A DNA stretch of 64,000 bases from Takakia lepidozioides (GCA_030704615.1 CM060731.1:34534001-34598000); one strand, 5' to 3'. Positions 1 to 12,388 are shown, numbered from the stretch's first letter. Notes: generated by a model not told the origin, from the sequence alone. Program-made: numbers and translations.

Positions 1-2500
1 GAGGAGAGGACTGACATGGAAGCTTTAGAGACAGAAACTACGATTGTAGGTTGGTTGGCAACCGCTACTTGCAACCATTGCATGGACGTATAACTGAATT
101 ACGATCCCTTGAAAGTGGAGATCCGTATAAGAGATGGGCGCTATACTCTTTAACGAGCTAATGATCCTCTGGTGTCAATATAAATCTGTAAAAACTGCCC
201 ACATAATGGTCTCTAGTCCGATAACACTCCCAAGCCAAATCATCGTACGACTCCACATGGGGAATGCGTCCTTCAAAGGGATGCCGATGAAGCAAAAGAT
301 AATCACCATCTCGATATAGTATAAATCCTGATGTATCACATTACAAAAAAAATAACAATCAACGCACATCAGCATGATACATCAAGTAGAATAATACATC
401 TAAATATCTTACTAATAAGTCCTTCACATAAAGAAATATAGAAAACCTGAAATGCAAAGATAATCACAAAAATATCTTGGCACCAGACACACAACTCTTG
501 ACAAAGGAAATAAAGTATACATCAATGAAATCAAACAATGTAGAGGTCATATGGGCACAAAAACGAAGCTTTAATATGGTCTTCTGCGCCAACAACTTGT
601 TGATGAATCCAATTGCAACATCCGAATTTGCATCATCAATAAAGAGGTCTTCAACAACACCAACATCGAAGCAATTAAATGCTCCGCTTCTGCAATGGTC
701 GGATAAGTGAAATTTGAAGATATAGCAGGCACAATGCAACCAGTGGATGGAACTGTTGTATATTGGCATGAAAGGGGTGCAGGCATGCAACATTTGCCCT
801 CACCTGCAATAAGATTACCACAAAGCCTTCATCGATATTTCAATTTTAATCGACTCAAAAATTAAAATTGATTCACACAAGAGGTAGATTCAAGAATTCT
901 AAAATCTAGATTTCAAAAGCTAATTAATCAATTCAATGAAAAATCAGGTTGTCTCTCACTGCTGCAACTTGGCACACTTTTATTTGAGGACTTAGCTCAA
1001 GAAAATACTAATGAATGGCATAACTCACAAACTAAAGAGTATGCCAAATATTTAGATAAATTGTAAGTCTTAACAAATTACGAAATACATGGGCAAATGA
1101 AACCATTAGTGGTGACTCAAAGACTAAACCTAAAGATGTAGCACACACAAAACAACCACGTGATAGAAGTGTTACGAATCGGGATGAAAGGCTTGCAGGC
1201 ATGCAACCTTTGCCCGCACCTGCAATAAAATTACCACACAATCTTCATCAATATATCAAATATCAATCTCTTGACTAATTTTTTTTTTGATTTATACAAG
1301 AGACACATTCAAGAATTTTAATGCCAAGAATTCTAAGGCTATGTCAATCTAATGAAATTTTTTAGAATTGTCAAATTGGGGAAGATGCTCACAATTATGA
1401 TTGTCTACAAATGTACTCACAAGGTAAAACAAAGATACTTTACCTTGCCGCAGATGGACTTGCATCGGAGAAGTGCACTTTGAACAGTCATCCGAGCAAG
1501 ACAAAACTATATCAATATGCCCGCTATGACCTTTAATGTTATAAAACAAAAATTGGACAGGTGAATCTTTGTGTGGTCTTCCTTCATCTCTACTGTCGGT
1601 CATGACATTGTACTCTTCTCCTTCACTTCGTCTTTCCAGCTTCTTTTCGCTCTTTCCTCCCTCAAAATAGACTCTCAGCTATTGGTATCATCTATCATCG
1701 AGAATGGCTTCATTGCCTCCAAGACATTGCATTACGACGACATGCGGGTGCATGTGTTGCGCTTCATTCAAAGCTACAAAGGGCAAGACAAAGTGTTGAG
1801 ATATGTAGGGGGGAACAATATCTATACATTGACCGTGGAGCTGGGCAAGCAGAAAGTAAAGCAACTACTCCAGGGCAGAAGAAGGAGCTAAAGACTGCAG
1901 CACAAAGAAATGAAAACTATGTCATCCTCGATAATGCGCACAACAACTTTGTACTCCTCACACACACACTCTTGAGTTTTTCGCTTTTTGGTCACTATAA
2001 ACTCAATGGATATCCCAAGAAAGCCATTTGGGTCTTGTTCATTATCGTGGCACAATTGGACTATCGTAGAAATCAACCCCCTTTTGGGAGTAATCACCAT
2101 GCCATTTTCGGAATTTTTTTGACATTGTCTCATGCCTCACATATAAAAAGACATCAAGATCATTGATGAACTTTCGTGCCTCCTTCTTCTTCTTCTCCTC
2201 TCACACCCTCTTATTGTAGGTTTTTAACAACTATATAATTTTCATGCGTTTGGGTAGGTGCCGTCGTCGTCAGCTAAATTGGCAGCATTCTTCGCTCTTT
2301 GCAACAACCATTCGTGATGCCAATCGAATAGCTCGAGCTGAGTTCCATTCATGTTCTACCTCACTGGGCTTCCCTACATTGCGTGATTGTGCATTTTACA
2401 CCTCTATAAAATTCAGTAGACATTGGACCAGATCGATCTGTGACACTTGGTCAAGCACATTCTTTGTTTGACAACCTCCATATTTCGGAAAATGAATTAC
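1..2500. other. no supported gene; short diverged direct repeat
   Basis: No open frame here resembles a family I recognise, and none shows a convincing exon structure. One visible structure is a diverged direct repeat of about 75 bp, near 770-845 and again near 1187-1258. Both copies carry the string GCAGGCATGCAAC followed by CACCTGCAATAA. The surrounding short frames are interrupted, so this may be decayed transposon DNA, but no terminal repeats are visible. Confidence 0.5.
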
Positions 2501-4279
2501 AAGGGTATTTACCGTATACACACTCATCACAAAAACTTCAGACCCAATCGCATGTAAGATCATTGTCTTCAACAAGATTAATAGTTGACAGGAATGTCAA
2601 ATTTTGCATTTGAGAGTACATGTCCAATTCTCTGATGCAACATCTCATTCTTTTTATAATAATATTTGCAATCTACATGTAAAGCTTATACAGCTCTAAC
2701 TAATTTGTACAGTCTCACATCTTGAATTGCCCGAGCTATCATTTCATTCATCTTCAGCCAACATTGATTGGTAGAAAACTTAATCTTAAAACTCTGCTTA
2801 GTTAGCTAACTAACTGACAATAAGTTCTTTGGTCAATTCTAAAACATAAAGAGCATCAGTTACAATATCTTTTAACACTTCAAATGATAATTGAAATGCA
2901 GTAGTATGTTTTCCATGGATATCAAGACACTATAAAGGAAAATAAAATTTTCCACTTGCATATTTAACCATTTATGTCTTTTACCACTTGTAAAGTACAA
3001 GCGTTATTCATGAGTGGTTAATCCAACTGAGGTGTTATGGTGGCATTAGTGCAAGAGGGCATAAGTACTTTAAATATATTATTACACATTTCTAAGCCGC
3101 ATAGAACATGTCATGTGACATAATAAAGCTACATTGATGTAATATATTGATGTATATATGTGTCATTTCAATGGATATAATTCATCCATGTGGGATATCT
3201 TAGAAGTGATAAGATCCCCTTGGATGAGTGAGTGGTTGAATGACCATTGGTATATGTGAAACTATTACTATTGTCTCCAAGATATACTGTGTCCCAAAAA
3301 AAGTTATTTGAAGGTTATGAATGCAGTTTCTCTCTATAATGTCATATGTTGAGAAATTCACGAATCAATAAACGTCCATGCACCAAACTTAGAGAAAGAT
3401 TTTCTTTAAAAAAAATCTCTAAGAGACTCAATTTGTAGAGACCTAGCCTGCTCACTGCAGCCATGGTCTCTCCATCTTTACCTTGCACATAAATTGAAGC
3501 AGTTATTATTTCTCACACATCTTTCTCATGGAGAATGAACTCCATCTTCATTTTCTATGTATGAATTTGTGATCATTTAACTTCTCTACTCAGATATGAT
3601 CAACAAAATATCATGATGATCATTTGATGCGTTGTCAAGTGTAAAACACTCAAAATCTCATTTATAACTTTAAGCACTCAAGCCTATAGGTTGTGAATCA
3701 AATTCTTCAGTCACACACAACTTCGATCTTATACCCTATTATAATAAAAGATAAAATGATTTACCGAGATTCTCCACCTAACCATATGAATTTTAAACAC
3801 AACATGTTGTTTTTTTTTTTTTTTTTTTTTCCCCCCTTCCACTCTTCGAGCTTTCCCCTATTTATACTCAAATTAGTTGACCCTAGAATTTGGCGAGATA
3901 ACTATAGCTTGAATAGAATTGAGGTGGATTTGCACGGTCATTTTGAGTTATCTCCAACTATTATTTTACTACTTTTGACATGTAGTCACTACTAACTAAA
4001 ACTAATTTAAGCTAACTAGGGCTTATCATTGATCACTATAACTTGTTATCACAGCTATTATTGTATTCTGACTTGTCATGACAATAACTTTGAATAGAAA
4101 TAACTTGGTAAATAGTCAATTTTCAACACGAAAAATAGATTATTGAAATGCTGGGATTTTTGGATATTTTCCAGAAAAAATGCTAATATCTTTATTTTTT
4201 GGAGAATTAAACCTAGATTTTGTATTATGCATACCTACTTTTCCGTTGCACATCCACACGCTACCAAGCTGTGTTACTA
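2501..4279. other. AT-rich non-coding DNA with a poly-T tract
   Basis: This stretch is AT-rich, with frequent stops in all frames and no recognisable exon. A run of about 22 T followed by C occurs near 3810-3836. I see no gene, RNA gene or terminal repeat before the foldback element that starts at 4283. Confidence 0.5.
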
Positions 4280-4282
4280 TTA

Positions 4283-5930
4283 GAGCATGCCCAGCAGGCG
4301 CTCTATATGGCACGCTATCATCAACAAGCGGCCGCTGAGATCGCGCATCCCTAGCAGCACTTCACGCACTTCAAAATGGTGAGGCTCTAGGGAATTCCAA
4401 AAAGGCCTTGATGTGAAATGCATCGCAATTCACTTGATCACCCCCTAAAAGTGCGCAATTCAATTGAATTGCACTAACCCTAATTTGCAATTGAATTGAA
4501 TTGAATTGTAATCTATAATTTTTAACTTATTTTTGTATATAATATATAATATATATGTACATGTATATATTCAAATTATATTTATACACATATAAGAGTA
4601 TAAGCTAAAAATACATGTTGCCCGTCTATTCTTGCTGGCCCTCTTTCTTGTGCCCTTGAGGAAATTGTGGAGTTGTGAAGCCACCTTCACCCTCAGCGAG
4701 AAAGAGAGAGCCAGAGACGGAGACAGATTAGCAGCTTCCTGTGATTCACTGGCAAAAGAAACATGGCTGGCTCCGAAAAAAACAGACAAAATCAAACCTG
4801 ACAATTGATGAAAGGCTTCCCCTGCATCACCATGTAGTCCTCTAACACTAGTATCTGGCCCAGGACAAAGAAAACAAAAAATATGTTCATCTTGAGAATT
4901 ATCAAAAATTGAGATACCCTTACAAAGGTATCATGTTGAAGTTGGGATGTGTGTTCCATATAAGTTTAATATATCAAACTCTTACACGTTGATACTCTTA
5001 CATTGGTATCATGTTTGGTATATGTACATAGCCATATATTGGCTCCAACATCCACAAAGAGAGACAATCCCGCTTTTACAAGCGTTTCGTGACTTCCTCT
5101 CTCTCTCCCTCCCTCTCTCGCTCTCCCTTAGGCTTATCTTGGGCTCAAGCCTTACCACGGGCAAAGGATTGACAGACGGACAGCAAGAATAGACGGGCAA
5201 CATGTATTTTTAGCTTATACCTGTGTATGTATATATGTATAATTTAAATATATACATATATATATATATATATTATACAGAAATAAGTTAAAAATTATAG
5301 ATTACAATTCAATTGAATTGTAGTCAGCAATTCAATTGAATTGCCAACTAGCGATTCAATTGAATTGCGAATTGGCAATTCAATTGATTTGCAAATTCAC
5401 AATTCAATTGAATTGCCAATTCGCAATTCAATTGAATTGCCAATTCGCAATTCAATTGTATCGTGTGCCGACAATTCAATTGAATTGCCAATTCGCAATT
5501 CAATTGAATCGTGTGCCGACAATTCAATTGAATTGCAAATTAGGGTTAGTTCAATTGAATTGCCCTTGCAATTCAATTGAATTGCGCACTTTTAGGGGGT
5601 GATCAAGTGAATTGCGATGCATTTCACATCAAGGCCTTTTTGGAATTCCCTAGAGCCTCACCAAAAATTGTCGCACTTCCCGCACTATCTTCCTGCCCTT
5701 TGGTCTGTCATTCTCCCCAGCTACCTACCGCTCAGCCTCACACGTAATGACGAGTGGCGGGCCAAGCGGCGGGGCCCACGATCACGTGCGCCATTACTCC
5801 CCTTGGATTATGGTGCGTTGGTGCTAGGGCTCTTACCAGCCTACACGCTATCTAACTTGCCTGCCTCACCATATGCCTCACGAGCATAGTGATAGCGTGG
5901 TAGTTTGGTGAGCCTCTTCTGGGCATGCTC
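4283..5930. mobile_element. Foldback/MITE-like DNA element, PIF/Harbinger-type ends
   Basis: The element begins GAGCATGCCCAG and ends with the reverse complement (CTGGGCATGCTC). It is flanked on both sides by the trinucleotide TTA (4280-4282 and 5931-5933), which is the target duplication expected for PIF/Harbinger transposons. Long inverted arms follow. The left arm (to about 4637) matches the reverse complement of the right arm (from about 5186): both contain the GAGGCTCTAGGGAATTCC segment, the CTAAAAGTGCGCAATTC segment and the segment ending in the AATAGACGGGCAAC block. The right arm is about twice as long, because of an expanded minisatellite and about 250 bp near its outer end that the left arm lacks. 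The middle (4640-5185) has no transposase frame, so the copy is non-autonomous. The family assignment rests on the ends and TTA sites only. Confidence 0.8.
5310..5585. repeat. Palindromic AT-rich minisatellite
   Basis: This is an array of about a dozen units built on the palindrome AATTCAATTGAATT, joined by two to six variable bases such as GCC, GCGA or the longer CGTGTGCCGAC linker. It lies in the right arm of the foldback element. The left arm has only a short counterpart (near 4450-4515), so the array expanded after the arms arose. The apparent repetitive peptides in this stretch are by-products of the repeat and are not evidence of coding. Confidence 0.85.
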
Positions 5931-5933
5931 TTA

Positions 5934-7145
5934 GTATATAGAACAACATGTGACATTTAGCCTGGTAATAAGGGAATTTCATCAGTGATTGTGGATTCAA
6001 ACCACATGTTGGATATCATAAAAAAATCAACTTTCCAACGAAGGTAGTAACAGTCTGGGATCAAGGTGCGGTTGCTTTGGAAATACGTCGACATTTATGT
6101 AGCACAAACAAAAAATATATACGTATTCTAAAGTTTCTTGTTGCTCCACACTACTAGTGACTACTTCAATTATGGACTCAAATGGCATAAATAATTTATT
6201 TTAATTGTTAATATATTTTTCAAGTATTAAATCTCATTATCACAAAATTATGCTTGCAAGTTTTCATTATCAGACCTTCATGTAGCCGCATAAGGAAATC
6301 ATCAGAAGACCTTCAATAATCTCAAGAATAATTTCCAAGATTGATATTGTTCTGGGTTGTTTTACAGTGTAGGTAATAAAAGTTGGCGGGTGTGTGTATA
6401 TTTGTGTATGGATCAGTAGCTATTATGACATGAGGCAGTAATGTGATGAGTTACTGAGGAAAAATTGGGAAAGGGGAATGGAGGCCTGAGTAGCATTGCA
6501 GGAGGTGGAAAAATTAGCACCCAAGTGGCCTTGAAGGCTTATTAGAGTGGGGGAACTACCCCGTCACAAGTTTGACAATAAATTTTTTGAAGTTGCATGA
6601 ATCTGTTAAACTTCAAATTTCATAATTTAACGACAATTTAGTCGAAGTAGTACAAATGATTGATAATAATATGACAAACTCTCGCAACTCTAAGACATGT
6701 AATATAGGGACCACATATTTTTTGTTTTGATAGAATTTATAAATCAAATTTAAAATTTTCTTACTTAGCTCATAAATTAGTATAGTTGACATGATACATT
6801 CTAAATAATATGGTTTTGGGGTCTATCTAAAATCTTTTATATATTCTTCGCATTGTCTTTAATGCTAGTACCTAGTTTGGATATTTAGCCTCTTTTTGCC
6901 TGCAAGGTTGTAAACTGAATTAAGAATGACATATCCTATGGTCACACACATTATTTTATTTTTTCATTTTTACCAAGTATATTGGAATATGGTTCTTCGG
7001 CCATGATGCTTACAAATGGATAATCCATCTGGTTTCCAACCCCAATGCGGAGGGTTAACAATAAAAACTTACCCGCATCAAGTACTAATGCTAAAACTAA
7101 TGGTAATTACTAGCTTATACTAGCATGAGTGGATTAGAGGCACCT
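5934..7145. other. non-coding, AT-rich, no feature seen
   Basis: No recognisable gene, repeat or RNA structure was found between the foldback element and the duplicated segment that begins near 7146. Stops are frequent in all frames. Confidence 0.45.
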
Positions 7146-9090
7146 CTGAGTTGCAACTTAGGGAGAGATGAGTGAGAGAGAGCCAGATGAAAGGTTCTCT
7201 TATGATGAGTAATGTTATAGATTTTCTTCATCCTTCAAGTTTTAGTTTAGGGGATGAGATTGATACATCCCCATTGAGACATTTTGGACTTGTGGCAGTC
7301 CGGAAAGGGTTTAGACCAATGTTGTGCGGGTAAATAGATTTTTGCTTATCCTCCAGGTAAGGGTAAATAAAAATCAGAGGTTTATTTATCCTCCGGGTAA
7401 GGGTAAATTATTTATATGTCCATTTATTTATCCTACAAGTAAGGGTAAATTATTGATATGTCCATTTATTTATCCTACGAGTAAAGGGTGAAGGCCAATA
7501 TTTTCGACCGGATAAGGATAAATACCGGGTAAGGATATATGATTTACCCTTTTTATACCCGCCGGGTAAATAAAGGATATATAGAAGGATATATAATTTT
7601 TTAAGTTTGTTATGCTCAACTCAAAAAATATAACTAACTAATTAAGGTAATCAATTGTCTATTTATTGGTTTAGTAGGCTCATCGTATCATATGTTGACT
7701 AGGGATAGAAATAGACTAGGGAAAATGACCAGCTTGTGCTACATCTTGCATGTTTAACACCATATGCTTGCCACAAATCCCACATGCGAGAGGGAAAGCG
7801 AAGAAAAATAGATCCCTATCTCCCAAGAAACCCTGTGCTCAGTCTGCGTAGGATGGAGATGGGGGGCAGAAAAGCCGAAATGGAGCTAGGTATGAGTATA
7901 TGTTAGTGCAGCTAGTTGTAATCTGTACTACCATCAATATATGAAGCAAGCCATCAAGCCTAGTCTGCTCCACCAGTTTCTGCCGATCTCTCTCGAGATC
8001 GATCTTCTTCTTGAAGCAACTTTCCTGTTAGATTAACTCTTCATGTACCTCTCACCTATCTTGTATATAATTACATGACCAAGTAGCAAACAAATGAAGA
8101 GAAAACATGAAAGATGATTCTGACCAGAGGAAAGGAGATGGAGGGTGGGCATAGGTACTTCAAACTAGAAGCCTTGAATAACTGCCATTGAATTGGAAGG
8201 CAAGAACTCGAAAACAACCTTTACGGAATCGTCAGTGGCAGCAGTGAGCAAGACAGGTTCATTGGCCACGAAGTGAAGAGATCAATCAGCTGAATCACGG
8301 GCATTCTTTATAACTACCTGTTCCATTTTTCCCGAATCCAAATGCTGATCACACCGGATAGGCCCTCCAGTTGCCAAGAAAGGCTGTAGTTGTTCATTTA
8401 CCCTTTTGTCATTTACCCTCCAAAAATATATATTTACCCGCGGGTAAAGGGTATATGGAAACTATTTACCCGTCACACGGGTAAAGGTAAGGGTATCTCA
8501 GATTATTTACCCGTCTGAAGGGTAAGGATAAGGGTAAATGAAATGGGCCAATCCGGGTAAATCATTTACCCTTACCCTGATTTACCCGCCGGGTTTACCC
8601 GCACAACACTGGCAAGAAGAATTTTTTTTGAGGCAGACTCTCCTGACATTCAGGGTTCAGGGGTTATACATTGAAGACAGTCAGCAACTCTCAGTGACTG
8701 TGAGGGACGGAGGGGAGGTTAGTGTACATCTGCTTGGCGTGGGTAGCTCTAGAAGTATTTATAAAGCCAAAGAACAGCTTGTCTTGCCAAACCAACTATT
8801 GGGTTTCAGAAGGTAAACCAGCTAATAAGTGAAGTGGGCACTGGACAAAACTAACCATTTGTAATTGGCTTTCTTGGCTTGTTGTTACGAATTTTCAACT
8901 AAACAGCTGTGCTTTATATTTGTGTATGGTTGGGGTTAGTCTTTGACATCAGCAAACCCAAATGTGTACTGCCAAGTGTGGGCCAAGAGTGTAAAAATAT
9001 TGACAAAAATTAATTTCCGTTGGGATTCTTGGAAACATGAGATTGGATGTGCTTAAGTTACAAGAAGTTCACTTGCAGAAACTATACTCT
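7146..9090 (+). repeat. Dispersed repeat copy 1 (split by a hAT-like insertion)
   Basis: The flanks 7146-7316 and 8612-9090 together match, in the same order and orientation, the segment 13420-14060 inside CSL4 intron 1. Shared landmarks are the TGAGTTGCAACTT start, the CAGTCCGGAAAGGGTTTAGA string, the GGCAGACTCTCCTGACATTC string and the GGTTGGGGTTAGTCTTTGAC string. Differences are scattered substitutions and small indels. The match stops on both sides without visible terminal repeats, so this is either a dispersed repeat family or a local duplication of CSL4 intron sequence. Confidence 0.8.
7317..8611. mobile_element. Non-autonomous hAT-like element nested in repeat copy 1
   Basis: The insertion starts CAATGTTGTGCGGGTAAA and ends with TTTACCCGCACAACACTG, an 18-bp inverted pair with one mismatch. 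Many GGGTAA/TTACCC subterminal motifs sit at both ends (7325-7570 and 8395-8600), as is common in hAT elements. The unoccupied version of the site is present at 13590-13600, which defines the insertion clearly. No transposase frame is seen. There is no clean 8-bp target duplication; the filled site instead lacks about 11 bp that the empty copy retains. Confidence 0.78.
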
Positions 9091-10500
9091 TCTTGTGAAA
9101 TTGAGATCACTAGATGCTTACATATACCACCTGCAGACGCCCACCACGAACATACTTTCCACTGCTGATCAATAAGTATTCTCTCAAATTCTCATCCCTA
9201 CTCTAGCGCTAAGTACTGTCTTCAACATACGGTGATATGGAGATTGAGAATTCTGTGGCGTGGGAGACCGTGCAAGAGGACGGAGAAAAGATAGAGCCTG
9301 AGAGTGGGTTTGATGTGGAATTGTCTGTAAAATTACACAAGTCAACAGCCATGCATACATGTGTGATACCCGACTTGACCCTACAGCCAAAGAAAGACAC
9401 TGATGATTTTCTAGAAGAACGTGTGTCTCTATCAAAGCGGGTCCGCCAAGAATGCTGAGCACTAGCTAAGCAGTCACAGCTTCTCGCCACAATTAGTAGC
9501 AATGAGAATCTCCAGAGAAAACAGGACAGCAATATACAATATCCTTATGAATCAAGCAATTGTGGATATCAATTTCAGAACTTCTCATGAACAAAGTCCA
9601 GATTTCAACAAACACCAATCAGTGGTAAACATGTGTAGTTGCGATCTACTAGAAACGCAATTTGCATGTCAAAACACCCAGTATCGCATTTTATTCAATT
9701 TTTACACCAAAGTTGCACCATATTTGGCATCAAGTATCAAACTTAGACTGAAGAATTTCCGATCTCGCAAATGCACACTACTGAAAAATGCCTCACAGGT
9801 AGCCATGCGGACACTAAACCAAAGAAAAGTTGTCTTCATCATACTCCTCTCACTCCACAACTCCATCGAATTCATCTTCGAAAATTTCGAAAGGTTATGT
9901 ATATATGTACACAATCCCCTTTGCTTGGTTTTGTGATCATTGGGTCGGTGAAGTATACAATAACCCCCATATAGCCTCCCAATAAACTGGGTGGGCAATC
10001 ACACCATGTCATCAAGGGCTTACTTGAATGATAACCCCCTGTCACTCAACATTCATAATGGGAGGACAACAGCAACATCAACACAAGACAAAGGAAAGCA
10101 ATCCTGACAAAGGAAAAACCTCATGACTGATCAGATATGTAAGAATAGTGATCCCAAATTGAACGGGTCAAGATTGATTGCTTGAATTGTAACATTGGAT
10201 TGTACCCTAATCCAGTGTGAGTCTGGTAGTAAACGACATCCAAATTTTCCGAGTACAGTGTTCATATTTCCTAGGTCTACTTCATTGTATCATAAGTTAC
10301 TCAAATTTACAGACTTCCAACATTTACTTCATACTACAGAGTTGATACCCCGGGTGTGTCATGTGCACACACATGTATACTTGGGCTGTTGTTGTTTGAT
10401 TGCATTGTCTGCATGGGGGCGCGACCCACACAGTTGCTCACGTTCACTAACACTAGTGGAGATTACGCAGAGGATAAGCCTGATCCGTAGTTTCAGTTGA
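9091..10500. other. no supported gene
   Basis: Short overlapping frames occur on both strands. The clearest is an acidic 73-residue frame at 9237-9458 on the plus strand, but none matches a family I know and none has a supporting exon structure. This could be the distal 3' flank of the PLATZ gene. Confidence 0.35.
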
Positions 10501-10559
10501 CGCTGGCGTGATCAGCACTTGAGTCTCTTCATAGCCACTTGATCTTCTGCGTGCGTCTC

Positions 10560-11140
10560 TGCTTCTGTCATAGCAGGGCGCAAATGAGAGAAGGCCTTCT
10601 TAGAGGGCAAAGACTGCTCAGGTACGAACAAGGTAAGTGTTGAGTTGGTGGAATCGTCAAAAGCTGGAGGTACGACAGGGCTCCTGCTGTGGATCCAGCG
10701 TAATATTGCTTTGGAACCACAAAGAGTAGAGGGTGCAACTTTTTCATCGTTCAGTCTCGGTATTCTCTTGCTTGACTCTTTAGGACCTGCAGCTTGCTCT
10801 GACGTGAGAGAGGAATTGTGCACTTTTGCAGTCCCTGAACTGGTAAGGTGGTTGTCTTATAACTTCACACCTGTGGGAAGCGCTCCTGAGCACGCTTGTG
10901 CCCCGACAAAATTTAAGGATGTATGGATCCTCCCGTCGTCCTCCTCCTCTGCTTCTGTCATGGCAGGGCATAAATAAGATCGGCGCTTCTTAGGTGGCAG
11001 TAGACATTCCTCACGTACCAACTTGGTAAGCGTTGACTTGATTGCATCGTCATAAGATTTGCCTGTGGGTGCAAGCGCTCCCCAGCACGCTTGTGCCCCT
11101 CCAATATTGACATGGGTTCTTCCGTCCTCCTCCTTGAGCG
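10560..11140 (-). repeat. Tandem duplication of the PLATZ C-terminal tail
   Basis: The stretch 10562-10660, downstream of the PLATZ stop, is a diverged copy of 10953-11052 inside the gene. On the minus strand both encode variants of a DD-STLT-P-PKK-PAMTEAE module. A second pair, 10862-10935 and 11060-11135, encodes the GAQAC-GAL module twice within the protein. The downstream copy remains open in a frame that ends at 10512, but it is separated from the PLATZ frame by the stop at 10857. Confidence 0.7.
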
Positions 11141-11732
11141 AATCTTCTCCTCCTTGAATCGGGCTAGATGTCGTCGTTACATCGCTAGTTGTGTCCAGAA
11201 ACAGCAGCTTGCACTCTAAAGAGCAGAAACTTGTATCGCCCTGCTGCTTGCTCAAGTTCGTTGGCAGGAGCTCACCAGATGGAAGGGACGGCAGTTTTTT
11301 TCTGTCCTCGTGCGGTGAACGTGCCTTCATCAATTTCCATTTACAATTCCTGCAGAGTGCAGGGTCCGGCGCTCCAGATTTTTTGGACGGGGCCATGACT
11401 CTTTCGCTTTTCCCTGGTGAAGCGCAAAGAAAGAGGACAGTACTGTCATTGATACGATACTCCTGAATTCCTGCCACATCAAGAAGTTTGCGGACGTCCA
11501 CGCTACGAACTGCGTTTCTGTTTGAGGCTTTTCGTATTCGCAGGCGACGATGACTGAAGTGGGCCTTGCTAGGGACTGTAAACTCCATATCACAAAGATG
11601 TCCTTCATGACAATCAAGGCAGAAATAGTTTCTGCATATTCCTCGTCTATGACAAGTATTACATGGCTTCGATCCGTACGAAGAGGATAAAAATGTTCGT
11701 ATCCAGTCAGGAAACAGCCTCGGGCCCACCAT
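10857..11732 (-). CDS. PLATZ-family zinc-dependent DNA-binding protein
   Basis: This is a single open frame of 291 codons. Residues about 9-150 have the PLATZ layout: a WIRTFLSS-type opening, a CNTC...CRNYFCLDC zinc cluster, an SHRRLRIRKAS segment, VRKLLDVAGIQEY, and a late CRNC...FCSLECKL pair. PLATZ proteins are plant-specific, bind A/T-rich DNA and usually repress transcription in the nucleus. The start at 11732 (MVGP) matches the usual beginning of the family. Plant PLATZ genes normally contain introns; this one has none, so a retrocopy is possible. The C-terminal tail from about residue 205 is a low-complexity extension built from an internal duplication, and a further degenerate copy of it lies beyond the stop. 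The promoter side carries a 240-bp tandem duplication. Family assignment is firm; DNA targets are unknown. Confidence 0.85.
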   Translation of the reverse strand: MVGPRLFPDWIRTFLSSSYGSKPCNTCHRRGICRNYFCLDCHEGHLCDMEFTVPSKAHFSHRRLRIRKASNRNAVRSVDVRKLLDVAGIQEYRINDSTVLFLCASPGKSERVMAPSKKSGAPDPALCRNCKWKLMKARSPHEDRKKLPSLPSGELLPTNLSKQQGDTSFCSLECKLLFLDTTSDVTTTSSPIQGGEDSLKEEDGRTHVNIGGAQACWGALAPTGKSYDDAIKSTLTKLVREECLLPPKKRRSYLCPAMTEAEEEDDGRIHTSLNFVGAQACSGALPTGVKL

Positions 11733-11909
11733 TGCTCCTGATTATCGCCCTCGAATCTACACAGATTGTACAAGCAGGAATAACCGCAGGGCAAGCTTGC
11801 AACACCCAACACTGAGGCACGGTCGAACTCAAACTCAACAGAGAAAAATGATCTAGACAAGCTAGCCAGTAGCTGCAAATCCCACGCCTGAGCTCGCACT
11901 GGATTGAGA

Positions 11910-12388
11910 GAGAGACAAGGAGCTACAAACCCCACTCAGATTAATGCCAGGGAGTCTCTATCTAGAGCTCGAGCTTATAAAATAATTTTTCAGCGTGCTC
12001 CAGAAGCATGGATCGCTGCTTTTCGTGATGTATTTCGGGTTGTGCTTTTGCATACAAAAGTTGGTCGGGATACAAAAGGTGACTAATCTAAATTTGGAGG
12101 TCACGGAACAGAACGTCTCCCCCTAAGAAAGCAGAAATGATTTCTTAAAAGAGAGACAAAGAGCTACAAACCCCACTGAGATTAATGCCAGGGAGCTCTA
12201 TCTAGAGCTCGAGCTTATGAATGAGATTTTGCAGTGTGCTCCAAAAGCATGGATCGCTGCTTTTCGTGGAGTATTTCGGGTTGTGCTTTTGTACACCAAT
12301 GTTGGGATAAAAAGGGTGACTAATCTATATTTGTCGGTAACTGAACCGAACGTCACCCGTACTAAGAATGCAGAATGATTTCTTAAAA
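11910..12388. repeat. 240-bp tandem duplication upstream of PLATZ
   Basis: Units 11910-12150 and 12151-12388 are head-to-tail copies. Both begin GAGAGACAA, contain GATTAATGCCAGGGAG, AGAGCTCGAGCTTAT and CATGGATCGCTGCTTTTCGT, and end TGATTTCTTAAAA. They differ by scattered substitutions and small indels. They lie between the divergent PLATZ and CSL4 genes and so could carry duplicated promoter elements. Confidence 0.85.

Noticed and set aside
3693-3995. A 100-codon frame with a polyphenylalanine run.
   Set aside because: The run comes from the poly-T tract at about 3810-3832, and nothing else supports coding.
5336-5602. Open frames encoding repetitive NSIELP or AIQLNCQF peptides.
   Set aside because: They are produced by the palindromic minisatellite, which stays open in two frames. 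There is no other sign of coding.
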